Below are positions 6,001-12,072 of a DNA stretch of 12,072 nucleotides, in pieces (position 1 is the first letter of the stretch; every line of letters starts with the position of its first letter). The translations under genes and the position numbers were made by a program. The notes under the pieces are model-generated. The model saw nothing but the letters and a program-made list of their open reading frames with translations. It made no database searches and was not told the origin of the DNA. Origin of the DNA: DAOTZU01 sp034433995 (lineage in GTDB: Bacteria > Chloroflexota > Anaerolineae > UBA1429); NCBI GenBank assembly GCA_034433995.1, contig DAOTZU010000164.1, positions 1-12,072 of the forward strand. The letters are read 5' to 3'.

Positions 6001-7302
6001 ATGACCAAGATAGCGTTTCTCGGCGCGGGAAGCACGGTCTTTGCCAAGAGCGTGCTGGGGGATTGCCTCCATGTGGAATGCCTGAAGGATGCCCAGATCA
6101 GCCTGGTGGATATTGACCCTGACCGGCTCCATGTTTCGGAGGTGATGCTCAACAATATCAACCGCACCTTGGGGAGCCGGGTGACCATCACCGCGCACCT
6201 CGCGGAGGATGCCCGCGAGGCCCTGCGGGGTGCAGATTTTGTGGTCAATGCCATCCAGGTGGGCGGCTATGAACCGGCCACGGTGATCGATTTTGAGGTG
6301 CCCAAAAAGTACGGTTTACGCCAGACCATCGGCGATACCCTGGGCATCGGTGGCATCTTTCGCGCCTTGCGCACCATCCCGGTGATGCTGGATTACTGCC
6401 GCATTATTGAGGAGGTGGCTCCCGATGCGCTGCTGCTGAACTACACCAACCCCATGGCCATGCTCACCGGCGCCATCCTCAAGGCCAGCGCCGTGCGCGC
6501 GGTGGGGCTATGCCACAGCGTACAGGGCTGCGCCTCACACCTCTGCTACGAATTGGACCTCCCCTATGATGATCTGCAATGGAAGATCGCCGGCATCAAT
6601 CATCAGGGATGGCTTTTGGAGATCAAGCGGCATGGGGAGGATCTCTATCCAGAGATCAAGCGCCGCGCGGAACTGCCCGCTTATAAATACAAAGACGCCG
6701 TGCGTTTCGAGATTATGAAATGGTTCGGCTACTATGTCACCGAGTCCAGCGAGCATTCCAGCGAGTACGTGCCGTGGTTCATCAAGGCCAGGGCGCCGGA
6801 GCTGATCGAGCGTTTCCACATCCCCCTGGACGAATACCCCCGCCGGTGCCGCAAGCAGATCGCCGATTGGGAGCAGATGAAGCAAGAACTCTTGGCGGAT
6901 AAACCCCTCATGCACCAGCGCGGCCACGAGTATGCCTCTTTTATCTTTGAGGCCGTCCTTACCGGCAAGCCCTTTACCTTCGGCGGCAATGTGCTCAACA
7001 AAGGGTTGATCACCAACTTGCCCACCGATTGTTGTGTGGAGGTCATGTGCGTGGCCGATCGCAACGGCATCACCCCCACTTACGTGGGCGACCTGCCGCC
7101 CCAGTGCGCCGCCTTGACCCGCACCAACGTCAACGTGCAGGAGCTGACCATCCTGGCCGCGTTGACCCGGCGCAAGGAGTACATCTATCAGGCGGCCCTC
7201 CTCGATCCCCACACGGCGGCCGAGTTGACCATTGACGAGATCGTGGCCCTATGCGATGAGTTGATCGCCGCCCACGGGAGCTATCTGCCCGCTTATCATT
7301 GA
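6001..7302 (+). CDS. melA: GH4 alpha-galactosidase (MelA type)
   Basis: This 433-residue protein lines up, from memory, with E. coli MelA over its whole length. The N-terminal Rossmann motif is IAFLGAGSTVF (4-14). NYTNPMAM (147-154), GLCHSVQG (169-176) and GINHQGW (198-204) follow. Later blocks such as YVTESSEHSSEYVPWF, PLDEYPRRC, NLPTDCCVEV and MelA-like DPHTAAELTIDEI are all present. GH4 enzymes use NAD+ and a divalent metal (usually Mn2+) and cleave by a redox elimination-addition route. C171 and H201 are the expected metal ligands. The CHSV form of the Cys motif marks alpha-galactosidases within the family. The likely substrate is melibiose- or raffinose-type alpha-galactosides in the cytoplasm. 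No sugar transporter of the ABC or GPH type is adjacent. The gene stands alone between its own promoter and terminator. A related specificity such as alpha-galacturonide cannot be excluded. Confidence 0.93.
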   Translation: MTKIAFLGAGSTVFAKSVLGDCLHVECLKDAQISLVDIDPDRLHVSEVMLNNINRTLGSRVTITAHLAEDAREALRGADFVVNAIQVGGYEPATVIDFEVPKKYGLRQTIGDTLGIGGIFRALRTIPVMLDYCRIIEEVAPDALLLNYTNPMAMLTGAILKASAVRAVGLCHSVQGCASHLCYELDLPYDDLQWKIAGINHQGWLLEIKRHGEDLYPEIKRRAELPAYKYKDAVRFEIMKWFGYYVTESSEHSSEYVPWFIKARAPELIERFHIPLDEYPRRCRKQIADWEQMKQELLADKPLMHQRGHEYASFIFEAVLTGKPFTFGGNVLNKGLITNLPTDCCVEVMCVADRNGITPTYVGDLPPQCAALTRTNVNVQELTILAALTRRKEYIYQAALLDPHTAAELTIDEIVALCDELIAAHGSYLPAYH

Positions 7303-7341
7303 GGCCGGGGCAGCTCCCAGGCGCAAGAGGATACTTGTCAC

Positions 7342-7378
7342 GCTACGCCAAGGATTCTTGCCTGGCGTAGCTTTTTTT
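7342..7378 (+). terminator. Rho-independent terminator of the GH4 gene
   Basis: GCTACGCCA (7342-7350) pairs perfectly with TGGCGTAGC (7363-7371), and seven T (7372-7378) follow. Inside the loop CAAG and CTTG can pair further. It lies about 40 bases after the stop and points only in the plus direction. The rest of the 119-base gap to the next gene's end (7422) holds nothing else I could identify. Confidence 0.93.
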
Positions 7379-7421
7379 GTGGGTTTCGTAGGCTCAAGCG
7401 CCCTCTGGGCCGGGGATGTGC

Positions 7422-8447
7422 CTAGCGCTGCGGATACGGGATGAGGGGGTACCGGCCGTAGCGCATAAAGGCCTGATACTGGGCCTCGGCGGCCTCCACA
7501 GTCATGCCGATGGAGCCGGGCTGATAATACGCCTTGACCATGAAACCGCCATTAAAGCGCCCAAAGGCCCACACCTGGTGGTGCGCTTCGTCGGCGATGC
7601 GCTCCGGATCGTTGGTGGGCGCGGTGGTCTGGATATCCACGGGGTTCCAGAAGCAGAGCTTGCCCCCATAGTGTTCGCTGAGCCAATCAATGCCCATCAA
7701 GTTGGGCTGGTCAAGCTGGAGCACGTCCAGGCCGGCCTCCACAAACATATCCATGTATTCTCGGACGCTGCCGCAACAATGGTGCAACAGGTGCATCCCG
7801 CGCTCGTGCAGCGCATCGATGGCCCGTTTGTAGCGAGGGAAGTAGATGCGGCGAAAGACCTCTGCCGAGACGAACCCCCGTTCGTTGGTGCCCATGTCAT
7901 CCCAGGTAATGACGCCATCCACGCCGGCGCGATGGGCCCGGTCAATGATCTTGAGGCGGATCTCGGTGATGCGGTCGAGAAGCTCGCCCAGCTCGCTGGG
8001 ATGGAGCAGATGGTCCAAGAGCCAGTTCTCCATACCCCGCAGGGCGCTGGCCAGGAGCATCAGCGAGGGGATGTGGGTATAGACGTACTTGCCTTGGGCA
8101 TGGGCCGCGGCCACCTGCTTGTCGAGATCTGCATAGCGCGCGGGGTGGTCGAAATCAGGCCAACGGTAATGCTCATAAAGCTCCCAGCCGCCGGCCAGGG
8201 GGTTCTCCCTGGGCTGGCCCATGTTCTCGCCGGTGGGGTCGAAGGTGGTCATCACATAACCCCATTCGGATTCGTTCTCCCGCCGGGGGTGAAAGTTGGG
8301 ATCGGGGCCGTAGCTCACCGAGGCGAAATCATCGAAGGACCAGACACGCCCCGCGATGGGCATGGTGGTGAAGGACATGGCGATGCGCGGCGGATCGGCA
8401 AAGGTGATACAACGACGGACGATCTCGCGGCTGGACATTTCAACCAT
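7422..8447 (-). CDS. Uroporphyrinogen decarboxylase-like (UroD/MtaA superfamily) protein 1
   Basis: This 341-residue protein has the features of the UroD-like TIM-barrel family (COG0407). These include WDDMGT (182-187), LHHCCGSVREYMDMFVEAG (221-239), a classic 'H-x-C-G' block, and LDVLQLDQP (240-248). In corrinoid methyltransferases such as MtaA the HxCG motif binds the zinc that activates a thiol, with a second Cys about 75 residues later. Here H223 and C225 are present, but the later Cys is not in the usual place, so zinc binding is uncertain. True haem-pathway HemE is unlikely, because the substrate-binding N-terminal pattern of HemE is missing. The start is placed at ATG 8447, seven bases after GGAGG; a GTG at 8453 is too close to that site. 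Its role is unknown: methyl transfer or a decarboxylation-like reaction are both possible. It is divergent from another member of the superfamily. Confidence 0.88.
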   Translation of the reverse strand: MVEMSSREIVRRCITFADPPRIAMSFTTMPIAGRVWSFDDFASVSYGPDPNFHPRRENESEWGYVMTTFDPTGENMGQPRENPLAGGWELYEHYRWPDFDHPARYADLDKQVAAAHAQGKYVYTHIPSLMLLASALRGMENWLLDHLLHPSELGELLDRITEIRLKIIDRAHRAGVDGVITWDDMGTNERGFVSAEVFRRIYFPRYKRAIDALHERGMHLLHHCCGSVREYMDMFVEAGLDVLQLDQPNLMGIDWLSEHYGGKLCFWNPVDIQTTAPTNDPERIADEAHHQVWAFGRFNGGFMVKAYYQPGSIGMTVEAAEAQYQAFMRYGRYPLIPYPQR

Positions 8448-8473
8448 GGGCACACCTCCGGAGGTTGATGCTC

Positions 8474-8534
8474 GTAAGTGTAGGCCATTCGACAGACTGG
8501 CGCAAATGGATTATCATCTCGCTACTACACTTGC
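8474..8534. promoter_or_regulatory. Shared divergent promoter region with an inverted repeat
   Basis: GTAAGTGTAG (8474-8483) and CTACACTTGC (8525-8534) are inverted copies (9 of 10 match) with 41 bases between. On the minus strand TTGCGC (8500-8505) and TACACT (8477-8482), 17 apart, could drive UroD-like 1. On the plus strand TTCGAC (8488-8493) and TATCAT (8512-8517), 18 apart, are a weaker candidate for UroD-like 2. The left arm overlaps the minus-strand -10, so one regulator could act on it. A separate CCTCCGGAGG palindrome (8455-8464) contains the ribosome site of UroD-like 1. Confidence 0.45.
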
Positions 8535-8547
8535 CAAGGAGGCCAGC

Positions 8548-9747
8548 ATGACCGACATTCGTCAGGGAGAGGGCCGTTTCGGCGCCGATCTCACCCCCCG
8601 GGAACGCTTTAACCGCACCATGCACTATCAGCACGTGGACTATATCTCGAATCTGGAGTTCGGCTACTGGGACGAGCTCAAAGAGGACTGGATGGCCCAG
8701 GGCCATCTCCCCAAGTCCTTTCGCCAGGCCGATGGACGTATCCCCGATCGTCTGGTGGAAGAGTACTTTGGCGTGGAACAGTTCGAGAGCTTTAGCCCGC
8801 GTCTTGATGCCCGGCCCTTGCGTCCCATCCAGATCATCGAAAAGACCGACCACACCATCACCTATCGTGATGGTCTGGGCGTGCTGCGGCAGGAACAGAC
8901 CTCCGGCACCCGCACCATCCCGCATTTTGAAGAGTTTCCCATCCGCGATCGGGCCACATGGGAGGCCTTCCGCGATGAGTTTCTCGATCCTGACCATCCC
9001 TCCCGCCGCTTGACGCCGGAGGAATTGCGCGCCGGCGAGGAGATGACGCGCCATACCACCAACCCCACCCACGTGCATTTTGGCTCCTTCATCGGACGCA
9101 TCCGCGATTGGGTGGGCTTTGAGAACCTGGCCTACATGTCCATGGACGATCCCGACCTGGTGGAGGAGATGGTCGTCCATGTCTCTGAGATGATGCTCAA
9201 GTTGTTGCCCGAGGTGCTGGAGCGGGGCCAATTCGATTGCGCCGGCGGCTGGGAGGATATCTGCTTCAACAGCGGGCCCATCCTCAGCCCCTCCTTCTTT
9301 GCCCAGCGCATCATGCCCCACATGAAACCGGTGATGCGCCTGCTGCGCCAGCATGGGATCGATGTCATCTGGACCGATTGCGACGGTAACATCCTGAAAT
9401 TGATCCCCCTCTGGCTGGATGTGGGCCTGAACTGCATGTTCCCCTTGGAGGTGAACCCCGGCAACGACCCGGTGGCCCTGAAAAAGGAGTACGGCCGGGA
9501 GCTGTTGATCCGCGGCGGCTTTAACAAGTTCATGCTCCACGAGGGGCGCGAGGCGATCTTACAAGAGTTGCTCCGGCTGGAGCCGGCAGTGGCCGAGGGC
9601 GGGTTCATCCCCCATATTGACCATCGCTGCCCCGGCGAGGTCTCGTGGGATAATTATTGCTATTACATGTGGGAAAAGTGCCACATGCTGGGCTGGCCGG
9701 AGGACAAGATCAAGGCCTTCCCCGCTTTGCAGAACTGGAAACCCTGA
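8548..9747 (+). CDS. Uroporphyrinogen decarboxylase-like (UroD superfamily) protein 2
   Basis: This 399-residue protein starts at ATG 8548, five bases after a perfect AAGGAGG; the open frame extends further upstream but lacks a ribosome site. It has family blocks LTPRERFNRTMHYQ (15-28), GWEDICFNSGPILSP (234-248), DVIWTDCDGN (272-281), LNCMFPLEV (294-302), RGGFNKFML (322-330) and GGFIPHIDHRCPGEVSWDNY (351-370). This is the UroD-like group often annotated as 'uroporphyrinogen decarboxylase family' in sugar-using bacteria. At the position of the zinc HxCG motif it has TDCDG, so the methyltransferase-type zinc site is absent. The function is unknown. It is only distantly related to the divergent neighbour, so the two are not a recent duplication. 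They may act on the same or successive substrates, which is inferred from the shared promoter region only. Confidence 0.88.
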   Translation: MTDIRQGEGRFGADLTPRERFNRTMHYQHVDYISNLEFGYWDELKEDWMAQGHLPKSFRQADGRIPDRLVEEYFGVEQFESFSPRLDARPLRPIQIIEKTDHTITYRDGLGVLRQEQTSGTRTIPHFEEFPIRDRATWEAFRDEFLDPDHPSRRLTPEELRAGEEMTRHTTNPTHVHFGSFIGRIRDWVGFENLAYMSMDDPDLVEEMVVHVSEMMLKLLPEVLERGQFDCAGGWEDICFNSGPILSPSFFAQRIMPHMKPVMRLLRQHGIDVIWTDCDGNILKLIPLWLDVGLNCMFPLEVNPGNDPVALKKEYGRELLIRGGFNKFMLHEGREAILQELLRLEPAVAEGGFIPHIDHRCPGEVSWDNYCYYMWEKCHMLGWPEDKIKAFPALQNWKP

Positions 9748-9758
9748 GATCCTCAGGG
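9742..9758. other. Palindrome holding both stop codons of two convergent genes
   Basis: CCCTGAG (9742-9748) and CTCAGGG (9752-9758) are perfect inverted arms with a 3-base loop. The plus-strand stop TGA (9745-9747) and the minus-strand stop (9753-9755) each lie in one arm. There is no T-run on either side, so it is at best a weak bidirectional termination or RNA-end hairpin. Confidence 0.6.
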
Positions 9759-11021
9759 GCAGGTGGGGGTGGCCGCCCGGGCGTGTTCTTGATCGCACAC
9801 CGGGGATGCTGCCGGATCGGGGTGGGCCGGTGCGCGCACCAGCCCACCCACCAATGCGGCCGTGGAACCCAGGAGGGCCGCCGTCACCCAGAAGGCGCTG
9901 GCCATGCCCCAGATTCCGGCCACCGCCGCCCCGGCCAAAGGCCCCACCGCGCGGCCGCCGGCCTGGGCGCTGGCCGAAAGGCCAAAGACGGTCCCGCGCT
10001 TGCTGATGTCGGTGGTCTGGGCCAGCAGCGCGTTGGCCGTGGGCATGATGCCCCCCATAAAAATCCCCTGGATGGCCCGCAGCACCAAGAGTTGCACCGT
10101 GCTGGTGACCCAGGCCTGGGGCACGTGGATCAACGCGCCGGCGATGACGCAGGCCAGGAGCACCCGTTTCTGGCCCCATTTATCGCCCAGAGGGCCGATG
10201 ACCAGCGCGGCCGCCGATGAAGTGAGGGCTGCGATGGCGGTGATGGAGCCGGCCCAGGTGCCCAGATACATCTCGCTCCCGCTGAGGGATTGAATAAACA
10301 GGGAGAGCACGGGGCTGAGCACCGCTGCCGCAAAACTGTTCACGGCCAGGGCCAAGATCAGCACGGCAGCATTGCGGTTGACCCGCTGCAAAGCCTCCCG
10401 GCTCAGCGGGATCCGCCAGGCTAGCGTGCTTTTGAGCGCCCTTGGGGCCAAGGGCTTGGCGTGTTCGTGTACCAAGAAGACGATGCCGCTCAGGGATATG
10501 GCCATCAACGCCGAGGCGATGGGGAACACGGCGCGGTAACCCAAGGCGTCGGCGGCCACCCCGCCCACCACCGGCCCCAAAGATTGGCCCACGAATTGGG
10601 CCGTCTGCATCAACCCCAGTCCCCAGCCGAGGGATTCCTCCGGCGTCTCGGTGGCCACCAAAGTCAGGGCCGCCGAGACCGTGCCGCAAAAGACCCCCTG
10701 CAGGATGCGCAGCACCACCAGGTGGCTGGGCGAACGGGTCAACCCCATGAGAAAGGCCAACACCGTCCCCGCCAAGGTGGCCCGCACCAACATCAGCTTG
10801 CGGCCGTAGCGATCGGAGAGACCGCCCCAGATGGGGGCAAAGATCATCATGGCGATGGCCGAGCCGCTATTGAACCAGGCCACCCACGACATCACTTGGG
10901 CGCTATCGGTCACGCCCAGTTCTTGCACATAGTAGGGCAAAAAGGGGAGATAGGCCGAGAAGCCGATCATGGTGAGGAGCTGGGCCAAGCAGAGGATGAT
11001 AACGTTTCTGCGCCAAGACAT
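9753..11021 (-). CDS. MFS transporter, DHA1/MdtG-like drug efflux type (copy 2)
   Basis: This 422-residue protein starts at ATG 11021, nine bases after AGGAG. The frame stays open to 11228, but that extra part has no membrane or family character. It has motif A SDRYGRK (69-75) and FVGQSLGPVVGGVAAD as motif C of drug:H+ antiporters, and about 12 membrane segments. It shares long identical stretches with the protein encoded at 3253-4509 (MLVRA, LMGL, GLGL-QTA-FVG-SLGP), so the two are paralogues. They differ at many positions, which argues for an old duplication. The C-terminal tail is short and hydrophilic. Substrate unknown. It ends five bases from the convergent UroD-like gene. Confidence 0.92.
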   Translation of the reverse strand: MSWRRNVIILCLAQLLTMIGFSAYLPFLPYYVQELGVTDSAQVMSWVAWFNSGSAIAMMIFAPIWGGLSDRYGRKLMLVRATLAGTVLAFLMGLTRSPSHLVVLRILQGVFCGTVSAALTLVATETPEESLGWGLGLMQTAQFVGQSLGPVVGGVAADALGYRAVFPIASALMAISLSGIVFLVHEHAKPLAPRALKSTLAWRIPLSREALQRVNRNAAVLILALAVNSFAAAVLSPVLSLFIQSLSGSEMYLGTWAGSITAIAALTSSAAALVIGPLGDKWGQKRVLLACVIAGALIHVPQAWVTSTVQLLVLRAIQGIFMGGIMPTANALLAQTTDISKRGTVFGLSASAQAGGRAVGPLAGAAVAGIWGMASAFWVTAALLGSTAALVGGLVRAPAHPDPAASPVCDQEHARAATPTCP

Positions 11022-11057
11022 CGGGGAGCGCTCCTGGGTTCTCCCGCTTGGGAGATA

Positions 11058-11105
11058 GGTTAAAGGATTGTTAACCAGAATAGGCCTTTGGGACAACGTT
11101 GTCAA
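11058..11105 (-). promoter_or_regulatory. Promoter and likely operator of MFS gene 2
   Basis: On the minus strand a consensus TTGACA (11100-11105) and TATTCT (11077-11082) are 17 bases apart. A perfect 12-bp palindrome GACAACGTTGTC (11092-11103) overlaps the -35 and has the central CG seen in LacI-family operators. A second inverted repeat, GGTTAA and TTAACC (11058-11063 and 11071-11076, 7 apart), lies at the expected transcription start. Repressor control is inferred. Confidence 0.7.
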
Positions 11106-11220
11106 GCGCATGATGCTTGCGCCCCGTCCACCCAACCCGCGCCCTGGGCCGGCAACAAGAGGCGTCGGGCTTGAGCCCACGCCGCCGCCCAGAAGGTGGA
11201 TGGAACGCCCGCTCTTCCAG

Positions 11221-11250
11221 TTGACCATCGGCTGCCGCTCCGCCTATACT
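11221..11250 (+). promoter_or_regulatory. Promoter of the PHP-domain gene
   Basis: TTGACC (11221-11226) and TATACT (11245-11250) are 18 bases apart. They are followed by a leader of about 35 bases with GAAAGG seven bases before the ATG at 11291. Between this and the MFS promoter (about 11106-11220) I see no gene. Confidence 0.6.
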
Positions 11251-11290
11251 CTCCCGTGTCCCGCATCATGGTCTCTATGAAAGGCATCCT

Positions 11291-12072
11291 ATGCGCAGAG
11301 AGTATTGCTATTATGATCTCTTCCCCCGGGTTGTGCCCGCCAACCGCCGTGTCGTCCTCACCTTGCGCCCACTGTTCCCAGACTGGCGTTGGCCTGCTGA
11401 GGCAGAGTATGATATCACCCTCTACAGCCTCAACGAGTCCGCGGCTTTGGGCCCTGCCCGCTTCACCCTGCGACCGCAGGGCGGCGCGCTGTGCTTCGCC
11501 CACACTTTTGGCGGCGAGGGAGAATACATGCTGATCTTGGAGACCTCTCCGGCCGAGCAAGGTCGAACGGGGGCCGAGTTCCACCTTTATGCTTTGGAGG
11601 AGGATCTTTTGCCCCTTTGGCCCTACAAGGGGGATTTCCATCTCCACACCTATTATTCCGATGGTTTGGAATCCCCTGCCTATGTGGCGGCGCGTTGCCG
11701 CGAGATCGGGATGGATTTCATCGCCATCACCGACCATCGCCGTTACGCGCCCTCGTTGGAGGCCATCCGCGCCTTTGCCGATGTGCCCTTGGATATGCGC
11801 CTTTATCCGGGGGAGGAGGTGCATCCGCCCGAGTGTTCGGTGCACATGGTCAATTTCGGGGGGAGCTTCAGCCTGAACGAGCGCTTCAGCCAGGCCAGTT
11901 ATCGTGCCGAGGTGGAAGATTTGGCCCGGCGCCTGCCCGCGCCGCCGGCGGGGGTGGATCCCCTCCAGTATGCGGCCTGCGTGTGGTGCTTTCGGCGCAT
12001 CCGCGAGGGGGGTGGGCTGGGCATCTTTTGCCATCCGTACTGGATCGCAGGGCGGCGTTTCGATGTGCCCGA
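11291..12072 (+). CDS. PHP-domain metallohydrolase, CehA/McbA-like (cut by window end)
   Basis: The frame is open from ATG 11291 to the window edge, giving 260 codons of an incomplete protein. Residues 1-110 look like a beta-sandwich lead domain without a clear match (DITLYSLNES, GEGEYMLILET). The PHP domain starts at YKGDFHLHTYYSDG (111-124), with the metal-binding HxH at H116/H118 and D123, followed by FIAITDHR (142-149). PGEEVH (172-177, E174/E175), H184 and FCHPYW (245-250, H247) supply further expected ligands. PHP domains hydrolyse phosphate esters or related bonds with two or three metal ions. The N-terminal domain plus PHP layout resembles the CehA/McbA group, but the substrate is unknown. 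The stretch of minus-strand frame over it is a shadow. No signal peptide is visible, so it is probably cytoplasmic. Confidence 0.88.
   Translation, partial: MRREYCYYDLFPRVVPANRRVVLTLRPLFPDWRWPAEAEYDITLYSLNESAALGPARFTLRPQGGALCFAHTFGGEGEYMLILETSPAEQGRTGAEFHLYALEEDLLPLWPYKGDFHLHTYYSDGLESPAYVAARCREIGMDFIAITDHRRYAPSLEAIRAFADVPLDMRLYPGEEVHPPECSVHMVNFGGSFSLNERFSQASYRAEVEDLARRLPAPPAGVDPLQYAACVWCFRRIREGGGLGIFCHPYWIAGRRFDVP

Noticed and set aside
7416..8468. 350-residue plus-strand frame
   Set aside because: It is antisense to the UroD-like gene 1, which has family motifs and a good ribosome site. High GC keeps the shadow frame open.
8440..9540. 366-residue minus-strand frame
   Set aside because: It is a shadow of UroD-like gene 2 and has no recognisable domain.
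9753..11228. Longer 491-residue form of MFS protein 2
   Set aside because: The added 69 residues cover the promoter and palindromes and have no family character. ATG 11021 has a proper ribosome site.
11102..12034. 310-residue minus-strand frame at the window end
   Set aside because: It is antisense to the PHP-domain gene, whose HxH, TDH and HPYW motifs show the true coding strand.

Overview
The window is about 12 kb of GC-rich bacterial DNA with compact genes, GTG as well as ATG starts, and start/stop overlaps. I did not recognise a diagnostic marker gene. Three things fit a Chloroflexota (Anaerolineae-like) genome: an array of 'CTCCGTG' palindromic repeats, a pilin with Pro/Thr-rich linkers and C-terminal domains of a kind I associate with that phylum, and a split lipoyl-synthase-like gene pair. 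This assignment is inferred and only moderately secure.

Layout. Positions 1-390 hold about 4.4 copies of an 89-90 bp repeat unit. The last copy runs into the stop codon of a minus-strand operon (382-2968) that reads phoU, then radical SAM gene B, then radical SAM gene A, with overlapping junctions. The two radical SAM proteins match the 'biotin synthase-like' pair known in Thermococcus as LipS1/LipS2, which together make the lipoyl cofactor. Between phoU and a divergent MFS transporter gene (3253-4509) lies an element of about 137 bp. It has imperfect terminal inverted repeats, three short hairpins and 11-bp flanking direct repeats, so it looks like a non-autonomous miniature transposon. The duplicated target includes a -35 box.

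A type IV pilin-like gene (4616-5839, minus) encodes a prepilin N-terminus followed by two extracellular domains separated by Pro/Thr-rich linkers, and it ends in a clear intrinsic terminator. Divergent from it is a melA-type GH4 alpha-galactosidase (6001-7302), also with a strong terminator. Then come two divergent genes of the uroporphyrinogen decarboxylase/corrinoid methyltransferase superfamily (7422-8447 minus, 8548-9747 plus) that share a 100-bp promoter region with an inverted repeat over the -10 boxes. A second MFS transporter (9753-11021, minus), clearly a paralogue of the first, follows tail to tail. Its promoter overlaps a perfect 12-bp palindrome. A PHP-domain metallohydrolase (11291 onward, plus) runs off the window end.

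The gene set does not form one pathway. The lipoyl-cofactor-like operon is a unit. The GH4 enzyme, the two UroD-like proteins and the two MFS exporters are single or divergent transcription units, mostly with promoters I could recognise. No rRNA, tRNA or CRISPR array was seen.
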